A DNA stretch of 64,000 nt, taken from NCBI RefSeq assembly GCF_021596945.1, contig NZ_CP063779.1:4376001-4440000 (forward strand), written 5' to 3'. Under the pieces are notes generated by a model. The model did no database searches. It was not told where the DNA came from and worked only from the letters and a program-made list of their open reading frames with translations. Positions 8,903 through 17,488 of the stretch are shown here, in pieces (position 1 is the first letter of the stretch; every line of letters starts with the position of its first letter). The position numbers and the translations under genes were made by a program. Origin of the DNA: Mongoliitalea daihaiensis. Its GTDB lineage: Bacteria; Bacteroidota; Bacteroidia; Cytophagales; Cyclobacteriaceae.

Positions 8903-10250
8903 TTCCCCTTACGTAATTATAGGAAATGGAATTGCAGGAATCACTTGCGCCAGGCACATCCGCAAATACAATGCAGATGCTCCCATCTTGGTGATTTCAG
9001 GAGAGTCCGAGCATTTTTTTTCACGTACAGCCCTGATGTATATTTACATGGGGCATATGAAGTATGAGCACACCAAACCTTACGAAGATTGGTTTTGGGA
9101 AAAAAACAGAATCCACTTAAAACGAGCTTGGATCACCGATATCAACCTCCATCAAAAAACAATTCACAGCAGTGAAGGAGAGCTCATACCGTTTGGTACA
9201 CTTATCATTGCAACAGGTTCTAAGCCTTTTACTATTGGATGGCCAGGGGAACATCTAAAAGGTGTACAGGGATTGTACAGTTTACAGGATTTAGAGCAAA
9301 TGGAAGCCAATACCCAAGGTATTCAGCATGCCGTAATCGTAGGCGGAGGTTTAATTGGTATCGAAATGGCTGAAATGCTCCAAAGCCGTCATATAGATGT
9401 TACCTTTTTGGTTCGGGAAAAAAACTTTTGGGACAATGTATTACCTGAAGAGGAAGCGAAAGTCATCAATAGGCATATCAAGGCACACGGTGTAGACCTT
9501 AGATTGGCTAGCGAATTACAAGAAATCCTCTCCGACGAAAAGGGTGCCGTCCGGGCCATACGTACTGCTGCAGGCGAAGAAATACCCTGTCAATTTGTGG
9601 GGCTTACTATTGGCGTTACGCCAAATATTGAGTTTTTAAAAAATCAACCTACTATTACAACTAATAAAGGGGTGATGGTGGATCAATTTTTCAGGACCTC
9701 AGTTCCAGATGTCTATGCAATTGGTGATTGTGCGGAATTTATTGAGGCACCCGGCTCCCATCGTAAAAACATCGAACAAGTATGGTACACAGGCCGAATG
9801 CATGGAGAAACCTTGGCTTACAATCTTACACACTCCGATCCAATGCCTTATAAACCTGGAATTTGGTTCAATTCTGCAAAGTTTTTTGACTTGGAATATC
9901 AAACCTACGGTTGGGTTCCAAACAAAATTCCAGCGGTACTTGATACTTTCTATTGGGAAAACAACGAAGGAACTGTAGCCATCCGTTTCACTTATGATAA
10001 AACTGTAGGGACAATTAAGGGAATTAATACCATTGGTTGGCGCATGCGTCATGCTTATTTTGATCGAGCAATTGAAGAGGGCTGGCTGTTTGAAAAAATT
10101 CTAAGCCATTTGGATAGAGCCAACTTTGATGCTGAATTTTCAAAAAACTATACTCCACAAGTAATCCTAGCTTACAATAAAGCTAAAAACAGAAGCCTAT
10201 CCTTGCCAAAAAAAGGATTGATCAGAAGACTATTAACCGCATTTTCATGA
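8895..10250 (+). CDS. NAD(P)/FAD-dependent oxidoreductase (pyridine nucleotide-disulfide reductase fold)
   Basis: 451 residues. The FAD dinucleotide-binding motif IIGNGIAG (G10-x-G12-x-x-G15) is followed by a second Rossmann motif VIVGGGLIGIE (~148-158) for NAD(P)H. Other marks are the IATGSKP loop and the FAD ribityl-binding VYAIGDCAE. No CxxxxC redox disulfide is seen, so it resembles rubredoxin/ferredoxin reductases or the N-terminal part of nitrite reductase NirB. It overlaps the DUF547 gene by 8 bases and the polyferredoxin gene by 4. It could pass electrons from NAD(P)H to that iron-sulfur membrane protein; the final acceptor is unknown. Confidence 0.9.
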   Translation: MNNSPYVIIGNGIAGITCARHIRKYNADAPILVISGESEHFFSRTALMYIYMGHMKYEHTKPYEDWFWEKNRIHLKRAWITDINLHQKTIHSSEGELIPFGTLIIATGSKPFTIGWPGEHLKGVQGLYSLQDLEQMEANTQGIQHAVIVGGGLIGIEMAEMLQSRHIDVTFLVREKNFWDNVLPEEEAKVINRHIKAHGVDLRLASELQEILSDEKGAVRAIRTAAGEEIPCQFVGLTIGVTPNIEFLKNQPTITTNKGVMVDQFFRTSVPDVYAIGDCAEFIEAPGSHRKNIEQVWYTGRMHGETLAYNLTHSDPMPYKPGIWFNSAKFFDLEYQTYGWVPNKIPAVLDTFYWENNEGTVAIRFTYDKTVGTIKGINTIGWRMRHAYFDRAIEEGWLFEKILSHLDRANFDAEFSKNYTPQVILAYNKAKNRSLSLPKKGLIRRLLTAFS

Positions 10251-11791
10251 AAACGATACAATCACTAGGCATTGTCCTTTTTTGTTTGGCTTTGGCATTT
10301 TTCAGTATACTTCCTTTCATTGGATCCTATACACTTAGACCAGAGTTGGTAGAGAAAAATACCAAAGATATCCATCAAAAACAGATGTTGGAAATCTTGC
10401 AGCCTATGTATGGAGAGCTCTATTCTTCCAATGTTGCCTTTATTGCAGATTTCAATAAGTATTTCAATAACTATAACGACGCACTCAAAGCGAGTCAGTC
10501 TTGGGATCAAGTGATTTGGGATAACTATGCACTTCCCTTGACCAAAGCATCCTCGCAAAGCCCTGTTACCGAAAACCCATGGTTATATTTGGGGCTCACC
10601 GTATTTCTTGCGATCGTTGGAGCCTTACTTTATATCCTGCCCATGTATGCTGGAAAGCTTCCAGGTATTAAACATGATGGTATTTATTTTTCATCCATGA
10701 AATCAAAGGGACTTTTAGGCATTATCACTGGTTCTTGGTTAATTCTCTTTTACATAGTCCTTTACTGGTTTCCGGAGTATTTGACTAATTTAATTCTAAT
10801 GGTAGATCCTCTCAGCATGGCCATTTCAGGTAATCCCGCGAGCCAATGGTTTTTATATGGACTGATCTACACCATTGCTATTTTAGTGATGGGGATACGG
10901 ATGTTTAAAAAATATAAGGGCAATGCCTATCAACGCCTACGAACTGGCTCGGTAATGTTTTTTCAGTTGGCTTTTGCCTTTATGCTCCCAGAAATATTGG
11001 TCCTATTCAACATGCCTTGGCATGATTTCAAAAATATTTGGCCACTCGATTACTCCTTTTTCTACGATTATCGACTGGAAGGTATGACAAGTTCAGGCGC
11101 ACTAGGAATGTTTATGCTGATATGGGGGATTATTTTAATTATCGTAGCAGTCCCTTTGCTGACCTATTTTTATGGAAAACGATGGTATTGCTCTTGGGTC
11201 TGTGGCTGTGGGGGCTTAGCCGAAACCCTCGGAGACCCCTATCGTCAGCTTTCTGATAAGTCTTTAAAAGCATGGAGTATTGAACGCTACCTGATTCATG
11301 GAGTCTTGGTTTTTGCAGTGGTGATGACGGCTGTTACCCTTGTCAATTACTTTATGGAGTTCGAATTGCTGGGACAAGCGACCAATCAACTGCACAGCAT
11401 TTATGGCTTTGCTATCGGTTCAGCATTTGCAGGAGTCATCGGAACAGGCTTTTATCCTTTGATGGGTAATCGGGTTTGGTGTAGATTTGGATGCCCATTG
11501 GCGGCTTACTTAGGAATGGTACAGCGCTTTAAATCTAGATTTAGAATCACCACCAATGGAGGACAATGTATTTCTTGTGGAAATTGCTCCACCTATTGTG
11601 AGATGGGCATCGATGTACGTTGGTATGCGCAACGGGGCCAAAATATCGTCCGCTCATCCTGTGTGGGTTGTGGTGTTTGCGCTTCCGTGTGTCCAAGAGG
11701 GGTGCTAAAATTGGAAAATGCCGACGAAGAAGGTAGATTGCAGGACCTTCCTATCATCATTGGAAACAAATCCATCACGATCAAAAACTAA
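10247..11791 (+). CDS. Membrane-bound 4Fe-4S polyferredoxin (NapH/NosR-C-like)
   Basis: 514 residues with several membrane segments (~7-28, 115-135, 157-178, 205-225, 283-310, 352-375 and others). Cys motifs WVCGCGG and CRFGCP flank membrane segments as in NapH/CcoG/NosR proteins. Two classical [4Fe-4S] ferredoxin motifs are at the C-terminus: CISCGNCSTYC (from C441) and CVGCGVCASVCP (from C472). It overlaps the oxidoreductase start and the glycosyltransferase start (TAATG), so all four genes probably make one mRNA. A role in moving electrons across or along the membrane is well supported by family; the physiological partner is not known. Confidence 0.9.
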   Translation: MKTIQSLGIVLFCLALAFFSILPFIGSYTLRPELVEKNTKDIHQKQMLEILQPMYGELYSSNVAFIADFNKYFNNYNDALKASQSWDQVIWDNYALPLTKASSQSPVTENPWLYLGLTVFLAIVGALLYILPMYAGKLPGIKHDGIYFSSMKSKGLLGIITGSWLILFYIVLYWFPEYLTNLILMVDPLSMAISGNPASQWFLYGLIYTIAILVMGIRMFKKYKGNAYQRLRTGSVMFFQLAFAFMLPEILVLFNMPWHDFKNIWPLDYSFFYDYRLEGMTSSGALGMFMLIWGIILIIVAVPLLTYFYGKRWYCSWVCGCGGLAETLGDPYRQLSDKSLKAWSIERYLIHGVLVFAVVMTAVTLVNYFMEFELLGQATNQLHSIYGFAIGSAFAGVIGTGFYPLMGNRVWCRFGCPLAAYLGMVQRFKSRFRITTNGGQCISCGNCSTYCEMGIDVRWYAQRGQNIVRSSCVGCGVCASVCPRGVLKLENADEEGRLQDLPIIIGNKSITIKN

Positions 11792-13254
11792 TGATTGTAC
11801 TTTACATCTTTGTGTTGCTGTATGCTATAGCCATGCTGTTTATATTGTTGTATGGATTTGCACAAGCTGATTTGCTCATACAGTATTGGAAAAAACCAAA
11901 AGAAGAAAAAAGTTTACCGGTAATTCCACATGATTCACTGCCGAAAATTACCGTGCAACTCCCCATTTTCAATGAGCGCTATGTGGTCGAACGTTTGATT
12001 CATGCAGTAGCCAAATTTAACTACCCAACAAATTTATTGGAAATACAGCTGCTAGATGACAGCACAGATAGTACTTCTGATATTATCCAAAAAACCATCA
12101 AAAATTATCCTGATATAAACTTTGATTTTATCCACCGGGAAAACCGTCAAGGTTATAAGGCAGGGGCATTAAAAGAGGGATTAGCTCAAGCTCAAGGTGA
12201 ATTCATCGCCATTTTTGATGCAGACTTTGTTCCGGACCCAAATTTTATTCTCCAAACCATTCCCCATTTTCAGGATCCTGAGGTCGGTATGGTACAAAGT
12301 AGATGGACTCATCTCAACGAGGATTATTCGATTTTTACACGCTTGCAAGCCTTTGCTTTGGATGCTCATTTCACAGTAGAGCAGACGGGTAGAAACAGGC
12401 AGCAAGCATTTATCAACTTCAATGGAACGGGTGGAATTTGGAGAAAAAGCTGTATCCTAGACGCCGGCAACTGGGAAGCTGACACCTTAACCGAAGATCT
12501 TGACTTAAGCTACCGAGCGCAACAAAAAGGTTGGAAATTTATTTATAGGGAAGACATTGAATCACCCGCTGAACTCCCTCCGGTCATGTCAGCAATCAAA
12601 TCCCAGCAATTTAGATGGACCAAAGGAGGAGCTGAGTGTGCTACCAAACATTTGAAAAATGTCTGGAGAGAAAAGCATAGTTTACATAAAAAATGGCATG
12701 CAACTGCCCATTTATTGAATGCGGTGTTATTTGTGGCAGTTTTGACAGTGGCTATCAGTTCTATTCCGATTTGGTGGGGCTTTTACAATGAATTATTGCC
12801 AACATGGTTATTTACCATTGCAAAAATTTTCTTAGCTGGATTTGTAATCGTAGCTGGAGTGTATCTTTCAGCAAATATCAGTTTAGCCAAATACAAGGGT
12901 GCAAGTACGCTCAAGTTTTTATGGGAATTGCCCTTGTTTTTGATGGTCAGCATGGGGCTTTCGCTGCACAATTCCCAAGCAGTCATCGAAGGACTCACCG
13001 GGAAGAAATCACCTTTTATCCGAACTCCAAAATACAACCTAAAAAAATCTGACACTTGGTGGAGCAATCCCTACCATTCCCTAAAAATGCCTATCACCAC
13101 CTACTTGGAAGCTGGCTTGGCCTTGGTTTTTGGATACATGCTTTTCTTAGCAATTTCTTATGAACAGTTAGCTATGGTTGTATTTCATGGAATGCTCTTT
13201 GTAGGTTTTTCCATCGTCAGTGTCACATCCTTTCTAAGCTACCGGTCCAATTGA
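11791..13254 (+). CDS. Processive family 2 glycosyltransferase, cellulose synthase-like
   Basis: 487 residues. An N-terminal membrane helix (~3-24) precedes the GT-A domain with the complete processive signature: D89/D90 in LLDDSTD, DAD at 143-145, TED at 234-236 and QQFRW at 272-276. About four membrane helices follow (~310-330, 338-360, 375-395, 440-480). Proteins of this kind make beta-linked glucans or mannans, or glycosylate lipids. There is no PilZ domain or BcsB neighbour, so cellulose itself is unlikely. It shares an operon with redox proteins, which is unusual. The product cannot be predicted. Confidence 0.88.
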   Translation: MIVLYIFVLLYAIAMLFILLYGFAQADLLIQYWKKPKEEKSLPVIPHDSLPKITVQLPIFNERYVVERLIHAVAKFNYPTNLLEIQLLDDSTDSTSDIIQKTIKNYPDINFDFIHRENRQGYKAGALKEGLAQAQGEFIAIFDADFVPDPNFILQTIPHFQDPEVGMVQSRWTHLNEDYSIFTRLQAFALDAHFTVEQTGRNRQQAFINFNGTGGIWRKSCILDAGNWEADTLTEDLDLSYRAQQKGWKFIYREDIESPAELPPVMSAIKSQQFRWTKGGAECATKHLKNVWREKHSLHKKWHATAHLLNAVLFVAVLTVAISSIPIWWGFYNELLPTWLFTIAKIFLAGFVIVAGVYLSANISLAKYKGASTLKFLWELPLFLMVSMGLSLHNSQAVIEGLTGKKSPFIRTPKYNLKKSDTWWSNPYHSLKMPITTYLEAGLALVFGYMLFLAISYEQLAMVVFHGMLFVGFSIVSVTSFLSYRSN

Positions 13255-13796
13255 CTTACTCACTCTTGAAATCTTAAGGCTCGCAGAAAGCGCTGAATCC
13301 GCGGAAAAATTAGAACACAGATTGAAAATGTGATTGACGCTGATTCACACAGATTTTTTTGCTGACGCAAAGGGAGGAGGGTTCGCGGAAGGCGTGGAAA
13401 ACGCGAATAAGAAGGAAAATGGATGTTTTGATGTTTGAAAGTGTCTTGTCCTGAAAATACTTGACATTTTTTAAGAATAATCTTCCTATTTACACGCCGT
13501 TAAAATAAGTCACCAAAAGACACAACTTCCACTCTGTGGCAGATTTCTATGGCCAACCCTCAAAAATCGGATGTTCTAACCTATCTTTTGTCGGTCGTAC
13601 CTACGGCACTTAAGGTGTGACGCTATCATCAATCTGTGGGTTGAAGCTAGCAAGTCTGCCGCCCCTATGGACTTTTTGCCGTTCCCTCCCTCATCATGTC
13701 ACGTCCTGAATTTCTCGCTTCTAGCCTCCTGCTTGCAGCAGGCAAGTCTCGCCTCTTGATTCTTGATTCTTGTCTCTTGATTCTTAAATCTCGCTT
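13255..13796. repeat. Gene-free stretch with decayed repeats and simple-sequence tracts
   Basis: No credible gene lies here. Degenerate 'ACACAGATT...TGATTGACGCTGATTC' tracts occur at ~13315-13360. A stretch of repeated CTCGCTTCTAG / CTTGATTCTTG words lies at ~13710-13795. A 15-base hairpin (CCTGCT-TGC-AGCAGG, 13728-13742) is also present in the repeat blocks at 38.8 and 60.3 kb. All resemble remnants of the dispersed repeat families described further on. Confidence 0.55.
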
Positions 13797-14888
13797 CTAC
13801 GATCCTTTCTTCTCCACTCCTTCCATCAGCTCCGCTTGCACCTTGATCGACTCCACATGGATAATTTGGAAGAGCTCTTTGATAAAATCGGGATTTAGCT
13901 GCATTTGAACAGCCCATTCGGGTCTGGATTCAAACACTTTTTTCCATCGCTCCATTTGAAAAAGAGCTTGGTCATTTTCCTTTTTAAAAACGCCTGCCTG
14001 TTCTACTAATTTCATGCGCTGACGTAAGGTGGAAAGCAAGGCCCTGTCTACCTCATCAATCTGCTCCCGAATCAACTCTAATTTACTTTTAAAAATTGGA
14101 TTTTCAGCGGATGAATTAGGGACATGTAATTGCTCCAAAAGCACACCCAGGTCATCGGGCGTTAATTGCTGGGCTACATCCGACCAAGCCTCATCAGGAT
14201 GGATATGAGACTCTATAATCAGTCCATCCATATCCAAATCCAAGGCCATTTGAGCAATCATAGGGATCAAATCCCTTTTACCACAGATATGACTTGGATC
14301 GTTGATTAAAGGAATTGCCGGGTAGCGTGTCTTCAATTCCAAAGGAATCTGCCATAAAGGACTGTTGCGATATGTCTGATCATTAAAATTGGAAAACCCG
14401 CGATGAATAGCCCCTAAACGCTTGATTCCAGCTTGATTGATTCGTTCCAAAGCACCTATCCATAAAGCTAAATCAGGGTTAACAGGATTTTTCACCAATA
14501 CAGGAATGTCCACTCCCTTTAAAGCATTCGCGATTTCCTGAACAGTGAATGGATTAACAGTCGATCGGGCTCCTATCCATAAAATATCAATGCCATACTC
14601 CAATGCCTTTTCTACATGATATGGACTAGCGACTTCTATAGCAAAGCTTACACCGTACTTTTCCTTGATATCTTTGATCCAAGGAAGGGCAATCTCCCCT
14701 ACTCCTTCAAAAGAATTTGGACGCGTACGAGGCTTCCATACACCTCCACGAATGATCTGAATACCTTTTTCTACCAATTTCCCAACAGTTGCATCCAACT
14801 GCTGCGGTGTTTCTACACTGCAAGGACCAGCAATTACAAAAGGTTTGTCGGTGGCAAAGCCCCATTCGTTTAAGCGTATTGTATCCAC
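13797..14888 (-). CDS. Bifunctional 3-deoxy-7-phosphoheptulonate synthase / chorismate mutase
   Basis: 363 residues. The N-terminal ~265 residues are the KDO8P-synthase-like DAHP synthase: AGPCSVETPQQ, GVWKPRTRPNSFEG, VLVKNPVNPDLALW and the metal/substrate loop NDPSHICGKRDLI. The last ~90 residues are an AroQ-type chorismate mutase helix bundle beginning LELIREQIDEVDRALLSTL. One protein thus carries the first step of the shikimate pathway and the first committed step to Phe/Tyr; in related enzymes the mutase domain mediates feedback control. A -7 box TAGTTTTG lies 20 bases upstream on the minus strand. Confidence 0.94.
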   Translation of the reverse strand: MDTIRLNEWGFATDKPFVIAGPCSVETPQQLDATVGKLVEKGIQIIRGGVWKPRTRPNSFEGVGEIALPWIKDIKEKYGVSFAIEVASPYHVEKALEYGIDILWIGARSTVNPFTVQEIANALKGVDIPVLVKNPVNPDLALWIGALERINQAGIKRLGAIHRGFSNFNDQTYRNSPLWQIPLELKTRYPAIPLINDPSHICGKRDLIPMIAQMALDLDMDGLIIESHIHPDEAWSDVAQQLTPDDLGVLLEQLHVPNSSAENPIFKSKLELIREQIDEVDRALLSTLRQRMKLVEQAGVFKKENDQALFQMERWKKVFESRPEWAVQMQLNPDFIKELFQIIHVESIKVQAELMEGVEKKGS

Positions 14889-14908
14889 AGCTAAGTTTAA
14901 TTTGTATA

Positions 14909-14916
14909 CAAAACTA
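14909..14916 (-). promoter_or_regulatory. Candidate -7 box for the DAHP synthase/chorismate mutase gene
   Basis: Minus strand TAGTTTTG matches TAnnTTTG exactly and lies 20 bases before the start codon. No clear -33 element was found. Confidence 0.5.
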
Positions 14917-14941
14917 GCTTGCCTCTAGATTTGTTCCTAAC

Positions 14942-16075
14942 CTAATTAAAAATGGAGTAACCTACCGTCCATTCAAAGAAGTCGGCTCTTCCTTTATGTG
15001 CTTTAATGCTGAGTCCGGTAAAAAGGTTATTATCAAAACGATAGCGAAGACCAATTCGCTGGTAAAACCAATTCCATTCATCGTTGAACCGATTCCGATG
15101 GGCATATACACCCACACCCATAGGGGCATACAATTTTTCAGTCAATAACCATTCCCATGATCCAAAGACTGCAAAAGAGTTGGCATCCCAAAAGGAATTC
15201 TCTCGAGGTTCTCGTACCCTTGTTTCCCATCCTCCGGAATAGAAGTGTTCCAATCCGAGACCAAATCTATGCTTATACGAAAACTCCCGGAGCACATGGA
15301 TCCCGGTCCCCATTTTAAAATGCTTGGTATCGCCTACAAAATATTCTTTCACACCCGGAGCTACATGGAAATGGATGGCTGTTTTGGATTGATGCTTTGG
15401 AAGAGAGGTGTCTTTGAAATCCATTTCACTTTCTTTGGTCAACCGATATTGCACCCCCAGAGAAAAAGGAAACAAATTGATGCCTGAATTGGGCAAACTT
15501 GACGCACCGTTTGAAAAATGTTTGAAACCAAAGGTACTGGACAAGGCTGTTCTATCCGTAAGGCTCACAGCTGCTCGAAACCCGAGATGAGCATACACAT
15601 TTCTATAGGACCCAATGAATAGATTCAATGGATTTTCTTCAGGATCAAAGGGATTGAAATTGTAAGAAAGTCCGTAAGATGCAAAGTAACTAAATCTGAC
15701 TTTTTGATACCTAGGGAATGTAAATGGCATATTAAGGAAAAAATACAAGGCATTGGGTTCTCCCACATTGGCATTATGAAATGTAGAACCATAAAAACCA
15801 ACCCCAAAAGTAGGGAAACGATACACTTTGGAATACAAATTTTCAGAACCTCTCCTAAAGCCAAGTCTTGCATCTACCCCAATGTATGAAGAGCTATTTC
15901 TAATTTGCTCTCCAAAATCAGAGCCATTTCCAAGCATAGGACCGCCTTCCACACTCAAGTCCAAGTACTTTTCAAACTTGGGAGATTTTTTGCTTTTTGA
16001 CAGGTCAATTTGACCCCAAGCTTGAAAGGAAATAATAATTAAAACAGCAAGCAGAGCACTCTTGATTACACCCAT
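14942..16075 (-). CDS. Acyloxyacyl hydrolase / PagL-like lipid A deacylase family outer-membrane protein
   Basis: 377 residues with an N-terminal signal peptide (cut after AWGQ). The rest shows alternating beta-strands typical of an outer-membrane barrel. FKHFSNGASS near the middle matches the His-Ser catalytic signature of PagL-type 3-O-deacylases, and the protein ends in a barrel-like terminal strand FEWTVGYSIFN. The length is about twice the canonical PagL barrel, as in many Bacteroidota members. It would remove acyl chains from lipid A in the outer membrane. The family call is good; activity is inferred. Confidence 0.75.
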   Translation of the reverse strand: MGVIKSALLAVLIIISFQAWGQIDLSKSKKSPKFEKYLDLSVEGGPMLGNGSDFGEQIRNSSSYIGVDARLGFRRGSENLYSKVYRFPTFGVGFYGSTFHNANVGEPNALYFFLNMPFTFPRYQKVRFSYFASYGLSYNFNPFDPEENPLNLFIGSYRNVYAHLGFRAAVSLTDRTALSSTFGFKHFSNGASSLPNSGINLFPFSLGVQYRLTKESEMDFKDTSLPKHQSKTAIHFHVAPGVKEYFVGDTKHFKMGTGIHVLREFSYKHRFGLGLEHFYSGGWETRVREPRENSFWDANSFAVFGSWEWLLTEKLYAPMGVGVYAHRNRFNDEWNWFYQRIGLRYRFDNNLFTGLSIKAHKGRADFFEWTVGYSIFN

Positions 16076-16219
16076 CTCGTTTAGTTGATTTAAATAATTT
16101 GCTAATTAGCGTTTTTTTGAAAAATAAAAAAATAGTGTTTGCCAATCCTGATTAAATATTGGCATTCATTATTCAACGTTCTTTTACCAAACAATTAACA
16201 AGTCCACATAGTTTTTTGA

Positions 16220-16227
16220 TATATTTG
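16220..16227 (+). promoter_or_regulatory. Candidate -7 box for proline dehydrogenase
   Basis: TATATTTG fits TAnnTTTG perfectly, 19 bases before the ATG at 16247. The expected TTTG upstream is weak. Confidence 0.5.
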
Positions 16228-16246
16228 CGACATAATTCAAAGCTTT

Positions 16247-17434
16247 ATGCCAGTTAAACCCAAGATTTCTTTTGAGAACCTCGAGGTCGCTTTCGCATCC
16301 AAGTCGGATGTAGAATTGAAAAAAATGTACCTCATATTTGCAACGGTCAATAATAACCTTGCTGTAAGCGTGGGTACAAAACTCGCGAATTGGTCTTTTG
16401 CCTTGGGTTTGCCAATTAAAAGCATTATGAAAGCCACCATGTTTGGTCATTTTTGCGGGGGAGAATCCATACAAGATTGTGAGTCATCAGTTCAGAAACT
16501 GGCTGAATATGGAATCAAAACTATCTTGGATTACTCCGTAGAAGGAAAAGGTGACGAAGCGAGCTTTGAAGCAACTAAAAATGAAATTCTTCGGACAATT
16601 GAGCGGTCGGCAGGTGATGTACATATGCCTTTTGCTGTATTCAAAGTAACGGGCCTGGGCGATTATGCGATCATGACCAAAATCCAAGCAAAAAAAGCGC
16701 TTACACCCGAGGAGCAGTTAGCATTTGACCGCATGCAAAAGCGAGTGGATGAGCTTTGCAAAGCTGCCTTTGAAGCAGATACCAAAATCTTGATTGATGC
16801 AGAAGAATCATGGTTTCAGGACGTAATTGATGAAATGGCATATAAGGCCATGAAAAAATATAATCAAGAAAAGTGCGTCGTGTATAACACCTATCAAATG
16901 TATCGGCATGATATGTTGGAGCGCCTGAAAAAAGCACATGAAATCGCCCATGCACAGGGCTATTGGTTAGGTGCCAAATTGGTGAGAGGGGCATATATGG
17001 AAAAAGAGCGAGACCGTGCTCTAAGCAAAGGCTATCAAAGTCCCATTCAACCTACAAAAGAAGCCTCAGATAGAGATTACAATGCGGCTTTAACTTTTTG
17101 CGTGGAGAACCTTTCTTCCATAGGATTGGTTTCAGGTTCGCACAACGAACAAAGCAATCATCTGTTAGCTGAACTGATCGCTGACAAAGGGTATGACCCT
17201 CAGGACCACCGCATCTATTTTGCGCAATTATATGGCATGAGTGACAATATTTCCTACAACTTAGCGAATGCAGGGTATAATGTTGTGAAATACGTACCTT
17301 ACGGCCCCGTAGAAAAAGTTATGCCCTACCTTTCTAGAAGGGCTGAAGAAAACACCTCTGTCGCAGGTCAGTCCAGCAGAGAGTTCGATTTAGTTCGTAG
17401 AGAAATGAATCGAAGAAGGAATAAAAAATCGTAA
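16247..17434 (+). CDS. Proline dehydrogenase family protein
   Basis: 395 residues, a monofunctional PRODH of the (beta/alpha)8-barrel flavoenzyme family. Clear motifs are LIDAEESWFQ, the FAD/substrate strand WLGAKLVRGAYMEKERDRA, YFAQLYGMSDNISYNLA and the C-terminal YLSRRAEENTSVAG, whose two arginines bind the proline carboxylate. It oxidises proline to pyrroline-5-carboxylate and passes electrons to the quinone pool. No P5C dehydrogenase gene is next to it. It is divergent from the PagL-like gene, and a perfect -7 box lies just upstream. Confidence 0.93.
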   Translation: MPVKPKISFENLEVAFASKSDVELKKMYLIFATVNNNLAVSVGTKLANWSFALGLPIKSIMKATMFGHFCGGESIQDCESSVQKLAEYGIKTILDYSVEGKGDEASFEATKNEILRTIERSAGDVHMPFAVFKVTGLGDYAIMTKIQAKKALTPEEQLAFDRMQKRVDELCKAAFEADTKILIDAEESWFQDVIDEMAYKAMKKYNQEKCVVYNTYQMYRHDMLERLKKAHEIAHAQGYWLGAKLVRGAYMEKERDRALSKGYQSPIQPTKEASDRDYNAALTFCVENLSSIGLVSGSHNEQSNHLLAELIADKGYDPQDHRIYFAQLYGMSDNISYNLANAGYNVVKYVPYGPVEKVMPYLSRRAEENTSVAGQSSREFDLVRREMNRRRNKKS

Positions 17435-17488
17435 TTAACTATAAAATTTTCAAAAGGCTATTATACCTTTTTAAATCAAATCAGCACA

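Noticed and set aside
10247-11791. Part of a nitrate or nitrous oxide reductase operon
   Set aside because: Neighbours are DUF547, FAD reductase and a glycosyltransferase; no Nap or Nos catalytic genes are present.
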